Positions 40,280 to 49,428 of a stretch of 64,000 nt of DNA are shown here, piece by piece; within the stretch, counting starts at the first letter, position 1, and each line of letters starts with the position of its first letter. Both the position numbers and the translations under genes were made by a program. Under the pieces are notes generated by a model. That model saw only the letters and a program-made list of their open reading frames with translations. It had not been told where the DNA came from and ran no database searches. Source of the DNA: Chitinophaga cymbidii (GTDB lineage Bacteria; Bacteroidota; Bacteroidia; Chitinophagales; Chitinophagaceae); contig NZ_BKAU01000004.1 in the NCBI RefSeq assembly GCF_007992715.1, positions 558,001 to 622,000 of the forward strand, in the 5' to 3' direction.

Positions 40280-42430
40280 ATGAAAGTCTGTATAGCTGAA
40301 AAACCCAGCGTGGCAAAGGATATCGCTGAAGTGATCGGTGCGCGGCAGCGCAAGGATGGCTATTGGGAGGGGAATGGCTACCAGGTTACCTGGACCTTCG
40401 GCCATTTCTGCACCCTGAAAGAGCCGCACGACTATACGGAGCAATGGCGTTTCTGGCGGCTGGAAGACCTGCCGATGATCCCGGCCAGCTTCGGCATCAA
40501 GCTGATCGACAACGCCGGCGCGCTGAAGCAGTTTGCCGTTATAGAAGGACTGGTGCAGCAGAGCGAGGAAGTAATCAACTGCGGTGACGCGGGGCAGGAA
40601 GGCGAGCTGATCCAGCGCTGGGTGCTGCTGAAGGCGAAATGCACCGCGCCGGTGAAGCGGCTCTGGATATCGTCGCTCACCGAAGAGGCCATCCGGGATG
40701 GGTTCGCGCACCTGAAAGACGCGGCGCAATACGATAATCTTTATGCGGCGGGCAGCGCGCGCGCTATCGGCGACTGGCTGCTGGGGATGAACGCCACCCG
40801 TTTGTTCACCAAGAAATTCGCGCAGGGCAAGACGGTGTTGTCCATCGGCCGGGTGCAAACGCCCACGCTCGCGATGATCGTGGCGCGGCAGAAAGAGATC
40901 AACGCCTTTGTATCGGAAGAATACTGGGAGCTGAAAACGGTCTACCGTGATGTGGAGTTCACCGCATCTATCGACCGGATCAAAATACAGGACCGCGCTG
41001 CAAAAGGACTGGCTTACCTGAAGGAGCATCCTTTCGAAGTGACCTCATTTGAAAGAAAGGAAGGCAAGGAAGGCAATCCCCGCCTGTTCGATCTCACCGC
41101 CCTGCAGGTGGAGGCCAATAAAAAGTACGGCTATACGGCGGATGAAACGCTGCGGCATATTCAAAACCTCTACGAAAAAAAGCTGGTCACCTACCCGCGG
41201 GTAGATACCACCTACCTCTCCGAAGACCTGCATCCCAAAATAGAAGGCATTCTCCGCGATCTTACGCCTTACGCCCCGCTGACGGCCCCGGTGCTCGAGA
41301 AGCCCATTCCCAAGCTGAAATCCGTGTTCGACGACAAGAAGGTGACGGACCACCACGCCATCATCCCCACCGGCATGTACCCGGAGCAGCTGCACCTGGA
41401 TGAAAAAAGAATTTACGACCTGGTGGCGCGCCGCTTCATTGCCGCGTTCTACCCGGAATGTAAGATCGCGAACACTACGGTGCTCGGGAAAGTAGGGCAG
41501 GTGCCTTTTAAAGTGACCGGCAAGCAGATACTGGAACCGGGCTGGAAGCTGGTATATGAGAACGATACCAGCGCGAAAAAAGAAGGAGAGGAGGAAGAAA
41601 AGATACTGCCTGTATTTGAAGCAGGGGAAAGCGGTCCACATGAACCGCGCATCCACCAGGGCAAGACCACTCCGCCCAAGCCCTTTACTGAAGCCACTTT
41701 GCTGCGCGCCATGGAAACCGCGGGCAAGCAGGTGGAAGACGAGGAAATGCGGGAATTGCTGAAAGACAACGGCATCGGGCGGCCATCCACACGCGCCAAT
41801 ATCATTGAAACCCTGTTCCGCAGGAAATACATCGAGAAGAAGAAAAAGAACATCTTCGCCACACAAACCGGCATGGACCTGATCGATACCATACAGTCGG
41901 AATTACTGAAAAGCCCCGAGCTGACCGGGCAGTGGGAACGTAAATTGCGGTTGATAGAAAAAGGGGAGTATGCGATGGAAACGTTCAAGCAGGAGCTGGT
42001 GCAGATGGTGATAGACCTTACACGGGAAGTGAAAACCGCCTCATACAAAGCGATCGCCGTTGCGCCGGAAGCGCCGCCGGTGGAGGAGAAGCCGCGGAAG
42101 AAGAAAGGCTCCGCATCTCCGCAGCAGCCTACAGACTCCACCTCTCCTCGGAAGCCTGTTGATCCCAAGACTCACAAACAGCCCTTCGATCCCGGTTCGC
42201 TAACCTGCCCCAAATGCAAAGCCCATCCACTCAAGAAGGGCAACACGGCCTGGGGCTGCGCCAACTTTTCCGCCTGCGGCTTTAAAATCCCCTTTGAGGC
42301 CGGTGGTAAAAAGCTGACGGACAAACAGCTGGCCGATCTCGTGCAGAAGGGCCGCACCGGCAAGATCAAAGGACTGCAAACCGGCACTGTGCTTGTGTTG
42401 AATGCGGCTTTCGAGATCGTTGCGGAATAG
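40280..42430 (+). CDS. topB: DNA topoisomerase III
   Basis: 716 residues from the ATG at 40280 (the annotation-style start 12 bases upstream is not needed). Toprim N-terminus MKVCIAEKPSVAKDIAEVIG with the metal-binding INCGDAGQEGELIQR, the IGRVQTPTLAMIV segment, catalytic-tyrosine region VTYPRVDTTYLSEDL, and the GIGRPSTRANIIETLFRRKYIEKKKK motif. The C-terminus has a Pro/Lys-rich linker and one zinc-ribbon-like module (LTCPKCKAHPLKKGNTAWGCANFSACGF). It relaxes negative supercoils and decatenates DNA. It is divergent from the WalJ gene; the -7-like gacctttg (40263-40270) ends 9 bases before the start. Confidence 0.96.
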   Translation: MKVCIAEKPSVAKDIAEVIGARQRKDGYWEGNGYQVTWTFGHFCTLKEPHDYTEQWRFWRLEDLPMIPASFGIKLIDNAGALKQFAVIEGLVQQSEEVINCGDAGQEGELIQRWVLLKAKCTAPVKRLWISSLTEEAIRDGFAHLKDAAQYDNLYAAGSARAIGDWLLGMNATRLFTKKFAQGKTVLSIGRVQTPTLAMIVARQKEINAFVSEEYWELKTVYRDVEFTASIDRIKIQDRAAKGLAYLKEHPFEVTSFERKEGKEGNPRLFDLTALQVEANKKYGYTADETLRHIQNLYEKKLVTYPRVDTTYLSEDLHPKIEGILRDLTPYAPLTAPVLEKPIPKLKSVFDDKKVTDHHAIIPTGMYPEQLHLDEKRIYDLVARRFIAAFYPECKIANTTVLGKVGQVPFKVTGKQILEPGWKLVYENDTSAKKEGEEEEKILPVFEAGESGPHEPRIHQGKTTPPKPFTEATLLRAMETAGKQVEDEEMRELLKDNGIGRPSTRANIIETLFRRKYIEKKKKNIFATQTGMDLIDTIQSELLKSPELTGQWERKLRLIEKGEYAMETFKQELVQMVIDLTREVKTASYKAIAVAPEAPPVEEKPRKKKGSASPQQPTDSTSPRKPVDPKTHKQPFDPGSLTCPKCKAHPLKKGNTAWGCANFSACGFKIPFEAGGKKLTDKQLADLVQKGRTGKIKGLQTGTVLVLNAAFEIVAE

Positions 42431-42475
42431 GCGCGCGCCTTTTATCCTGCTAAAATCCGATCAATATTCATCAAA

Positions 42476-42554
42476 AACGGTAACTACCACCGTTGATTAT
42501 CCCTGTAATTTTAAGTGTTTATTTGATGGTTATTAATGAATGTAAACCGTTGAT
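42476..42554. promoter_or_regulatory. operator-like repeats upstream of the second SusC
   Basis: aacggt (42476-42481) and accgtt (42489-42494) form an inverted pair with a 7-base spacer, and accgttgat occurs at 42489-42497 and again at 42546-42554. The 216-base gap between topB and the SusC gene has no coding frame. A dimeric regulator could use these sites, but no such regulator is encoded next to this SusCD pair. Confidence 0.35.
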
Positions 42555-42646
42555 AGGATTATCAATGCTGATAGTCGCTGCCTGGAAATAACTGATCTCT
42601 GAATCGCTGAATATCCCATTTTCTCACCCGAAAAAACTACTTGCTT

Positions 42647-45628
42647 ATGATACGTTTCATAAGGCAGACAGGCATCCTGTGCCTGCTAATGATCTCCACA
42701 TGTTTATATGGCGCGGCTCCCGCCATTACCGTTTCCGGCACTGTTACCGACAAGGTCAGCGGTGATCCGCTACCGGGCGTATCTGTTCGTGTCAAAGATA
42801 CACAAACAGGCGCCGTTACAGATGCAAAAGGACACTTCCGGCTGGACGTGCCGGGCAGTGCAAGCGTGCTGGTGATTTCCTTCACCGGTTATGCCACGCA
42901 GGAGATAACCGTTGGGAACCGCAGCAGCCTGCTTATTACGCTCGAAACTTCTTCTTCCAGCCTGGATGAGGTAGTGGTGATCGGTTACGGCAAACAGCGC
43001 AAGGGTGATGTGACCAGCGCCGTGGCCAGCGTGAAGCGGGATGATTTTGTGAAAGGATACGCGCGTGACGCGGGCCAGCTGATACAAGGGAAAGTAGCGG
43101 GTCTTGCTGTAGTGACCAGCAGCGGCGATCCCAACGCCACCACGCAGATATCGCTGCGGGGAAACAGCACGTTGATGTCTACCACAGAGCCGCTGGTATT
43201 GATTGACGGCATCCCCGGCGCATTGAATACCGTGCCGCCGGAAGACATCGAATCGGTGGACGTGCTGAAGGATGGCTCCGCCGCAGCGATCTACGGCACG
43301 CGGGGAACGAACGGCGTTGTGCTGATCACCACCCGGAAAAAAAGCGCGCGGCCCGCAACCATCAACTACGACGGGTATGTGAGCGTTCAGACCATTGCCC
43401 GTAAAATGGAATTCCTCGATGCGGAAGACTACCGCAGGCTGATCCGGGAGGGCTTTTTTGTGCCGACGGCGGATGAGAAATATGATTATGGCACTTCCAC
43501 GGACTGGCTGAAAGAGATCACGCACACGCCCGTCAGCCACACGCATAACCTGTCCCTGCAAGGCGGGAACGGGCAAACCAACTATGTGGCGACGATCAAC
43601 TACCGGCAATGGGAAGGGCTTTTTAAACGTTCGAAAAACGAGCAGCTGACGGGGCGTGCGGACATCAATCACTCGATGCTGGACGGCAAGCTCAAAATGA
43701 ACCTCAACGTGATCGCCCGCAACCGCGTTTATTTCTCCGCGCCGAACTATGCGTACATCTACCGGCAGGCTATTATCCGCAACCCGACGGACAGCGTGTA
43801 CGACTATGCCGGTAAATGGAAGGAAGATCCCAATGGTTACTTTTATGATAACCCCGTCCGCCCCATTTATGAAGTGGATGGCGAAAGCCGCGTGAGCGAA
43901 ACGCGGTATAACGGTAACGTGGTCTTTACGCCTGTCCGTGATCTGAACATCAAGCTGCTGTTGTCTTCTGTTAAATCTTCCAGCGTAACGGGCTATTTCG
44001 AGACCTTTGACCACAAGGCGTCCGAAACGAGCCGCCGGAAAGGGTATGCTTCCCGCGGTACGTCCATCGTCCGCGATAATATGATGGAGCTTACGGGCGA
44101 TTATTCACGGTCCGTGCAACGGCACAAGTTCACGGTATTGGGCGGTTACAGCTACCAGGACGTGACGTTCGAAGGCTTTTCCATGTACAACTCCGATTTT
44201 CCCACCGAGCTGTATACCTATAACCGGTTGCAGTCCGGCGACCAGCTCCGGCTGCAAACACAGGGCGAGGTAGGCTCGGGCATGTCCAGCTACAAGAACA
44301 ACCACAAGCTGGCCGGTTTCTTCGGAAGGCTGAACTATGCGTGGGACGACCGTTATCTGCTCATGTTGTCCGTCCGCCACGAAGGCTCTTCCAAGTTCGG
44401 GCGTAACTATAAATGGGGCACATTCCCCGCTATCTCGGCGGGGTGGCGCATCAGCAAGGAATCTTTCCTGGCGGGCAGCGGGTTCGTCAATGATATGAAA
44501 CTCCGTGCAGGCTTTGGCGTTACAGGCACCGTGCCCACCGATCCTTACCTTTCGCTGATCAGCCTGAACTACGACGGCGCCAGCCGCTTCCTGTACAACG
44601 GCACCTGGGTGCAGCCGCTGGTGCCGGTAAGGAACCCCAACCCGGACCTTCGCTGGGAAAAGAAAGAGGAATATAACGCGGGGCTGGATTTCGCGCTATG
44701 GAAAAGCAGGATCAACGGCAGCATTGACTTGTACCAGCGGGATACGCGCGACATGCTGTATAATTTCCCCGTGCCGGTGCCGCCTAACCTTTTCGGCTCT
44801 ACGATCGCCAATGCGGGCAGGATGAGGAACCGCGGGGTGGAGGTGCTGCTGAATTATGATATCATCCGTACGAAAGATTTCGGGCTGACGAGCAATATCA
44901 CCTGGTCGTACAACAAGAATACCCTGTTGTCCATTTCCAACGATCTGTACAAGACCACCAACGATTTCTTCTTTGCCGGTCACACGGGCGAGCCTATTCA
45001 GCTGACGACGCACCGCGTGCAAGTGGGGCAGCCCATCGGTGATTTCTACGGCTATAAATCCATCGACATCGATGAAAATGGTAAATGGATCATTGAAGGA
45101 GAAGACGGCAAGCCGAAGCCCATCGGCGAGGCGCAGCCGAATGACCGAAAAGTGCTCGGCAACGGCATTCCGAAACACACCGCCGGCTGGAACCTGGCAT
45201 TCCGTTATAAGCGCCTGGACCTGTCCGTTAACATGCGCGGGCAGTTCGATTACCAGATACTCAACTTCCAGCGCCTCTATTACGAAAACCCCACCATCAA
45301 ACAGTATAACATGCTGAAGACCGCTTTCCACAACGTATACGGCAAACGGCAGCTGGATAACCCGCTGGCATACGTTTCCTATTACATCGAGGACGGCGAT
45401 CACTGGAAGGTGGACAATGTGACGCTGGGGTATAACCTGGACCTCGGCGCGGCCTCGTACCTCAAACAGGCAAGAGTGTATGCGTCCGCGTTAAACCTGC
45501 TGGTGATCACCGGCTACAAGGGCATCGACCCGGAGGTGAACCGCCTGGGCCTGGACCCCGGCAATGATTCCAGGGACAAATATCCGACTACACGCACCTT
45601 CACACTGGGTATCAATTTTACATTTTAA
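42647..45628 (+). CDS. SusC/RagA TonB-dependent outer-membrane transporter (no STN domain)
   Basis: 993 residues from the ATG at 42647 (a TTG 6 bases earlier is unlikely). Signal peptide RFIRQTGILCLLMISTCLYGAAP. A carboxypeptidase-like sandwich (VSGTVTDKVSGDPLPGVSVRVKDTQ), plug (VVVIGYGKQRKGDVTSAVASVKRDDF, PLVLIDGIPGALNTVPPEDI) and barrel ending TRTFTLGINFTF follow. It lacks the STN domain of the first SusC and there is no sigma/FecR pair here, so this transporter is regulated differently. It forms a pair with SusD 18 bases downstream. The glycan is unknown because no recognisable glycosidase is nearby. Confidence 0.95.
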   Translation: MIRFIRQTGILCLLMISTCLYGAAPAITVSGTVTDKVSGDPLPGVSVRVKDTQTGAVTDAKGHFRLDVPGSASVLVISFTGYATQEITVGNRSSLLITLETSSSSLDEVVVIGYGKQRKGDVTSAVASVKRDDFVKGYARDAGQLIQGKVAGLAVVTSSGDPNATTQISLRGNSTLMSTTEPLVLIDGIPGALNTVPPEDIESVDVLKDGSAAAIYGTRGTNGVVLITTRKKSARPATINYDGYVSVQTIARKMEFLDAEDYRRLIREGFFVPTADEKYDYGTSTDWLKEITHTPVSHTHNLSLQGGNGQTNYVATINYRQWEGLFKRSKNEQLTGRADINHSMLDGKLKMNLNVIARNRVYFSAPNYAYIYRQAIIRNPTDSVYDYAGKWKEDPNGYFYDNPVRPIYEVDGESRVSETRYNGNVVFTPVRDLNIKLLLSSVKSSSVTGYFETFDHKASETSRRKGYASRGTSIVRDNMMELTGDYSRSVQRHKFTVLGGYSYQDVTFEGFSMYNSDFPTELYTYNRLQSGDQLRLQTQGEVGSGMSSYKNNHKLAGFFGRLNYAWDDRYLLMLSVRHEGSSKFGRNYKWGTFPAISAGWRISKESFLAGSGFVNDMKLRAGFGVTGTVPTDPYLSLISLNYDGASRFLYNGTWVQPLVPVRNPNPDLRWEKKEEYNAGLDFALWKSRINGSIDLYQRDTRDMLYNFPVPVPPNLFGSTIANAGRMRNRGVEVLLNYDIIRTKDFGLTSNITWSYNKNTLLSISNDLYKTTNDFFFAGHTGEPIQLTTHRVQVGQPIGDFYGYKSIDIDENGKWIIEGEDGKPKPIGEAQPNDRKVLGNGIPKHTAGWNLAFRYKRLDLSVNMRGQFDYQILNFQRLYYENPTIKQYNMLKTAFHNVYGKRQLDNPLAYVSYYIEDGDHWKVDNVTLGYNLDLGAASYLKQARVYASALNLLVITGYKGIDPEVNRLGLDPGNDSRDKYPTTRTFTLGINFTF

Positions 45629-45646
45629 TCTGAAAACAGATCCGAT

Positions 45647-47227
45647 ATGAGAACGATATATTTAACTGCGGCACTGACGATCCTGTTCTGCGGCTGCACC
45701 AACCTGGAAGAGGATGTGTACGACCAGGTACTCGAAACATCTTTCGAAGCCACGGAAAATGACCTGCCGTCCGTCATAGCACCGGCATATACGGTGATGC
45801 GCAACCTGTACATCGGCTGGCAGGGCAACTTTGACCTCCAGGAAGAATCCGCCGATGCGATCGTAACGCCGGAGCGCCCCAATGGCTGGTACGATGCGGG
45901 CACCTATCAGCGCATGCACTGGCATGAATGGCCATCGAACCAGTGGCAACCGCAGAACCTGTGGAACAACTGCTTCGCCGGCATCAATAATGTGAACCGC
46001 ATTATTTCCCAGATAGAAGCCGGTACCATTCCCGTTACCAGCGGCAAGGAAAATGTGATCGCGGAGCTGAAAGCGGTGCGGGCCTTTTATTATTCCGTGC
46101 TGGTGGATACGCATGGCAATGTGCCCATCGTATCGGATTTTAACAACGCGGAGCTGCCGATGCAGAGCACACGGCAACAGGTATACGATTTTGTGGAAAA
46201 GGAGCTGCTGGATAATATGGAGCTGCTCAGCACCGAGGTTTCCAAAGCTACTTACGGCCGCCTCAACAAATGGACGGCTAAAGCCGTCCTTGCCCGTCAC
46301 TACCTGAACGCGCAGGTATATACCGGCACGCCGCAGTGGGACAAATGCATCGCCGCCTGCGACGACATCATTGGCAGCAACAAGTACATCCTGGAAGCAA
46401 ATTACAAGACCAGCTTCCTCACCAATAACGAAAATTCCAAGGAGATCATTTTTGCCGTGCCTTATGATGAGGTATTTGCCACGCAGAATTCCATCCACCG
46501 TAAAACGCTGGCCACCGCGCACATCAATGTGCTGAACCTGGCTGCACCCATGTGGGGCGGTAACTGCGCGGTGCCTCAGTTCATCAACACCTATGATCCG
46601 GACGATACGCGCCTGAAAGATACCTGGATCATGGGGCCGCAGTACAGCGTAACTACCGGCGCGCTGATACTGACCTATACGAAGAACGTGCCGAGCATTG
46701 AAGAAACAGGCTTTTTCGACGGCTACCGCATTGGCAAATACGAGATCAAGCCCGGCGCCAGCGGCGGGCTCAGCAACGATTATCCCATCTTCCGGTATGC
46801 GGATGTACTGATGATGAAAGCAGAATGCCTGCTGCGCAAAGGATTGGCAAATGACGCGGCCCTCCTGGTAACCGAAGTGCGGCAGCGCGCCTTTGCCACC
46901 ACCAATGCCGCAAAAGCGACCGTCACCGGTGCACAGCTGCAACAGGGTAGCATATACGAATACGGTTACTGGCAGCCCAACGGCACCGTGGCGGACCCGG
47001 AAGGCGGGGCAGACATCCAGTATGGCCGCTTCTTTGACGAGCTGGGCTGGGAGTTTGCCGCGGAAGGGCACCGGCGGATGGACATGATACGCTTCGGGGT
47101 ATTCTCCCGGAAGACCTGGTTCAATCATCGACCTAAAAATGACGGGAAAACGCGCTCACTGTTCCCCATCCCCCAGGAAGAGCTGGATAAAAATCCCAAC
47201 CTGGATCAGAATGGGGATTATAAGTAA
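45647..47227 (+). CDS. SusD/RagB surface lipoprotein
   Basis: 526 residues with lipoprotein signal MRTIYLTAALTILFCGC (Cys17). SusD fold: IAPAYTVMRNLYIGWQGNFDLQEESADAI near the N-terminus, the AELKAVRAFYYSVLVDTHGNVPIVSDF helix pair and the C-terminal GRFFDELGWEFAAEGHRRMDMIRFGVF with LFPIPQEELDKNPNLDQN. It lies on the surface as partner of the SusC 18 bases upstream. A terminator follows. Its many aromatic residues in the cleft region suggest carbohydrate binding, but the ligand cannot be named. Confidence 0.94.
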   Translation: MRTIYLTAALTILFCGCTNLEEDVYDQVLETSFEATENDLPSVIAPAYTVMRNLYIGWQGNFDLQEESADAIVTPERPNGWYDAGTYQRMHWHEWPSNQWQPQNLWNNCFAGINNVNRIISQIEAGTIPVTSGKENVIAELKAVRAFYYSVLVDTHGNVPIVSDFNNAELPMQSTRQQVYDFVEKELLDNMELLSTEVSKATYGRLNKWTAKAVLARHYLNAQVYTGTPQWDKCIAACDDIIGSNKYILEANYKTSFLTNNENSKEIIFAVPYDEVFATQNSIHRKTLATAHINVLNLAAPMWGGNCAVPQFINTYDPDDTRLKDTWIMGPQYSVTTGALILTYTKNVPSIEETGFFDGYRIGKYEIKPGASGGLSNDYPIFRYADVLMMKAECLLRKGLANDAALLVTEVRQRAFATTNAAKATVTGAQLQQGSIYEYGYWQPNGTVADPEGGADIQYGRFFDELGWEFAAEGHRRMDMIRFGVFSRKTWFNHRPKNDGKTRSLFPIPQEELDKNPNLDQNGDYK

Positions 47228-47229
47228 GG

Positions 47230-47263
47230 TATGTAGCCGTGTTTTAAGCGGCTACATATTTTA
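47230..47263 (+). terminator. intrinsic terminator after the second SusCD pair
   Basis: tatgtagccg (47230-47239) pairs with cggctacata (47249-47258) over a 9-base loop and is followed by T-rich sequence. It lies directly after the SusD stop, so the lipoproteins that follow probably form their own unit or depend on read-through. Confidence 0.8.
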
Positions 47264-47370
47264 ATTCCGGATAAATTATTTTCATTTATAATAAACATGA
47301 TAAAAATTTATTATGTAACAGCGATGTTTTTGTTTATTTTGGCGGCAGTTTTTAACAAACCCGATACCAG

Positions 47371-48372
47371 ATGAGATCAACATTGCTGCTGCTGACCCTT
47401 GCCACCACGTTAGCTGTTTCCTGCAAAAAGAAAGATAAACCGAAACCCGATCCCCTTGAGCCGCCGGTGGCAGGCGAAACGGTGCGTACCCGCATCCGCT
47501 TGTCCGGAGACATTTTTTCGTCTGAATCGCCTTTGCCTAACGGGCGGAAGGTGAATGATGCGCCGCAGTATGCGAAGGAGTTGAGGGATAGCACGCTGTA
47601 TGGAATCATGGTGAAAACCGGCCAGTATTTCAACACGACGATCTCACGAGGATTGTTTAACAATACTGATTCGATCGTCATTGACCTGCCCGTGGAAGGA
47701 CAGTTCAGGATTATTGCTTATGCCTATAGAAGGGGAACCGGCTCAGGATTTTTCTATGAGTGGCAGGCAGGGGAGCAATATTTTGGCTGGCCTATTTATA
47801 CAACTCTCAGGAACCGGATGGATACCAGCGGCCCGATCACGGAGCATTTTAACACAATCATGGATACCCTCAGCAGCTTTCAGCTTTTTGATCCGCTGGA
47901 TTCAACGAAGACCATCCCGGCGAGGGAATACACCGAAGCAGATGTGTACCGCGGTGCGATAGATGTTACCGCTACCGGCGCCCCGACGATCATTGAGCTG
48001 CCCGTGAAAAGAATGGTCTTCGGTATTAAGTTCGACGCGGCAAACTTTTCCGAAGGCAAGCTCCATGCGGGATTTTCGGGTGGATATATGGCCGTGCAGC
48101 AAGTGACGCCGGAGAATATCAATGACAAATATTTCATTTATACCGCGGGCGATTTCAAATACGCCGATACATTACGTTGGCCTGTTACCGTAGTAATGTC
48201 ATGGGAAAAGCCGGATGGCAGCACGGTGGCTTTGGGTGAGAAAGAGATCAAGTTCAAGCGGAATGTGCTGACTACGATCCATGTAACGATTCCTGGTACC
48301 AGCGGCGGAATTATCCTGGACCCCATCATTACCGAATCAGAATGGTCAGGTACGGAAACAGTTACATTTTAA
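47371..48372 (+). CDS. fimbrillin-like lipoprotein, paralogue 1 of 3
   Basis: 333 residues with lipoprotein signal MRSTLLLLTLATTLAVSC (Cys18) and a Lys/Pro linker. Two beta-sandwich-like halves: the first contains TRIRLSGDIFSSESPLPNGRK and DSTLYGIMVKTGQYF, the second IIELPVKRMVFGIKFDAANF and ends KFKRNVLTTIHVTIPG, which resembles the fimbrillin/FimB-Mfa2 strand pattern of Bacteroidota surface lipoproteins. That assignment is my pattern reading. No enzymatic motif. It is one of three successive paralogues; the first 80 residues are almost identical to those of the next gene, also at DNA level, showing a recent duplication. Confidence 0.7.
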   Translation: MRSTLLLLTLATTLAVSCKKKDKPKPDPLEPPVAGETVRTRIRLSGDIFSSESPLPNGRKVNDAPQYAKELRDSTLYGIMVKTGQYFNTTISRGLFNNTDSIVIDLPVEGQFRIIAYAYRRGTGSGFFYEWQAGEQYFGWPIYTTLRNRMDTSGPITEHFNTIMDTLSSFQLFDPLDSTKTIPAREYTEADVYRGAIDVTATGAPTIIELPVKRMVFGIKFDAANFSEGKLHAGFSGGYMAVQQVTPENINDKYFIYTAGDFKYADTLRWPVTVVMSWEKPDGSTVALGEKEIKFKRNVLTTIHVTIPGTSGGIILDPIITESEWSGTETVTF

Positions 48373-48433
48373 CAATCGAAGGATGACAGGATTCAAAAGT
48401 AAAAACTGTGTTTTCAACAAACCCAATACCCGG

Positions 48434-49417
48434 ATGAGATCAACATTGCTGCTGCTGACCCTTGCCATCACGTTAGCCGTTTCCTGTAACAAGAAAGATA
48501 AGCCCGCCCCGAATCCGCCGGAACCACCGGTTACGGGCGAAACGGTAAGCACCCGCATCCGGTTGTCAGGAGATATTTTTTCGTCTGAATCGCCCTTACC
48601 AAATGGACGGAAGGCGGAGGATGCGCAGCAGTATGCGAAGGGGTTGAGGGATAGTACGTTGTATGGCGTGATCGTGAGTTTTGCAAACAGTTATGGCCGT
48701 TTTTCCTCTGGATTGTTTAATAATAGAGATTCCATAATGGTTGACCTGCCGGAGGGAGAATACGATATCAGCGTAATCGCTTTTAAGCGTGGTTCAGGGC
48801 CTGGTTTGTATTATGAATGGAAGGATGGGGTTCCTTATTATGGTGAACCTATTAATTCTTCGCTGACAAACAGCATGTACGGTCCTAACCGCATCCAGAT
48901 GCGTGATTCCTTATACTCTATGCAGCTTTTTGATCCGCAGGATTCAACGAAATCCCTTCCGTTAAAATTCATTGCTGAAGTAGATGGTTACCATGGCAGA
49001 AAGGTAGTTGCTGTTAACGGAACTCCTTCGGTCGTTACGCTGGAAATGAAAAGAATGGCGTTTGGTGTACAGCTTAGTGCCGATAATTTTACGGAAGGTA
49101 AACTACATGCGGAATTTATCGGCAACGGTGCTATGCTCCCTAAAACTGTAACGCCGGAGAATATGGGTGGGCATTTCATTTATACTTTACACTCTTTTAT
49201 CGGTCAGGAGGATACTTATAGCCGTTTACTGAATGTCAGGATAACCTGGGAAAAGGCGGATGGCACGATGGTGCCGTTGGGAGAGAAGCCGGTTTATTTC
49301 AAGCGGAACATTCTCACCACCATTCATGTAACGATTCCCGGCCCTGATGAAGGAACTATTCTGGACCCGGTCATCATCGAATCAGAGTGGGTTAAGATAG
49401 AAACAGAAGAATTTTAA
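48434..49417 (+). CDS. fimbrillin-like lipoprotein, paralogue 2 of 3
   Basis: 327 residues from the ATG at 48434; the frame opens 51 bases earlier in sequence duplicated from the leader of paralogue 1. Lipoprotein signal MRSTLLLLTLAITLAVSC, then the same layout as paralogue 1 (RIRLSGDIFSSESPLPNGRK, DSTLYGVIVSFANSY, VTLEMKRMAFGVQLSADNF, YFKRNILTTIHVTIPG). The middle and the region around residues 100-170 differ most, which is where ligand or partner specificity might lie. It is 61 bases from the end of paralogue 1, and the upstream 40 bases are also copied from it, as expected of a tandem duplication. Confidence 0.7.
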   Translation: MRSTLLLLTLAITLAVSCNKKDKPAPNPPEPPVTGETVSTRIRLSGDIFSSESPLPNGRKAEDAQQYAKGLRDSTLYGVIVSFANSYGRFSSGLFNNRDSIMVDLPEGEYDISVIAFKRGSGPGLYYEWKDGVPYYGEPINSSLTNSMYGPNRIQMRDSLYSMQLFDPQDSTKSLPLKFIAEVDGYHGRKVVAVNGTPSVVTLEMKRMAFGVQLSADNFTEGKLHAEFIGNGAMLPKTVTPENMGGHFIYTLHSFIGQEDTYSRLLNVRITWEKADGTMVPLGEKPVYFKRNILTTIHVTIPGPDEGTILDPVIIESEWVKIETEEF

Positions 49418-49428
49418 ATAATTGAAGG

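Noticed and set aside
42428..42443. aggcgcgcgcct palindrome after topB as a terminator
   Set aside because: The palindrome has no loop, so it cannot form a hairpin without unpairing its centre; only a weak T-run follows.
45662..47128. 488-codon reverse-strand frame opposite the second SusD
   Set aside because: Antisense frame; SusD motifs are intact on the forward strand.
47288..47314. ataataaa/tttattat inverted repeat before the lipoprotein triplet
   Set aside because: Only A and T, 8 bases, expected by chance in such AT-rich DNA.
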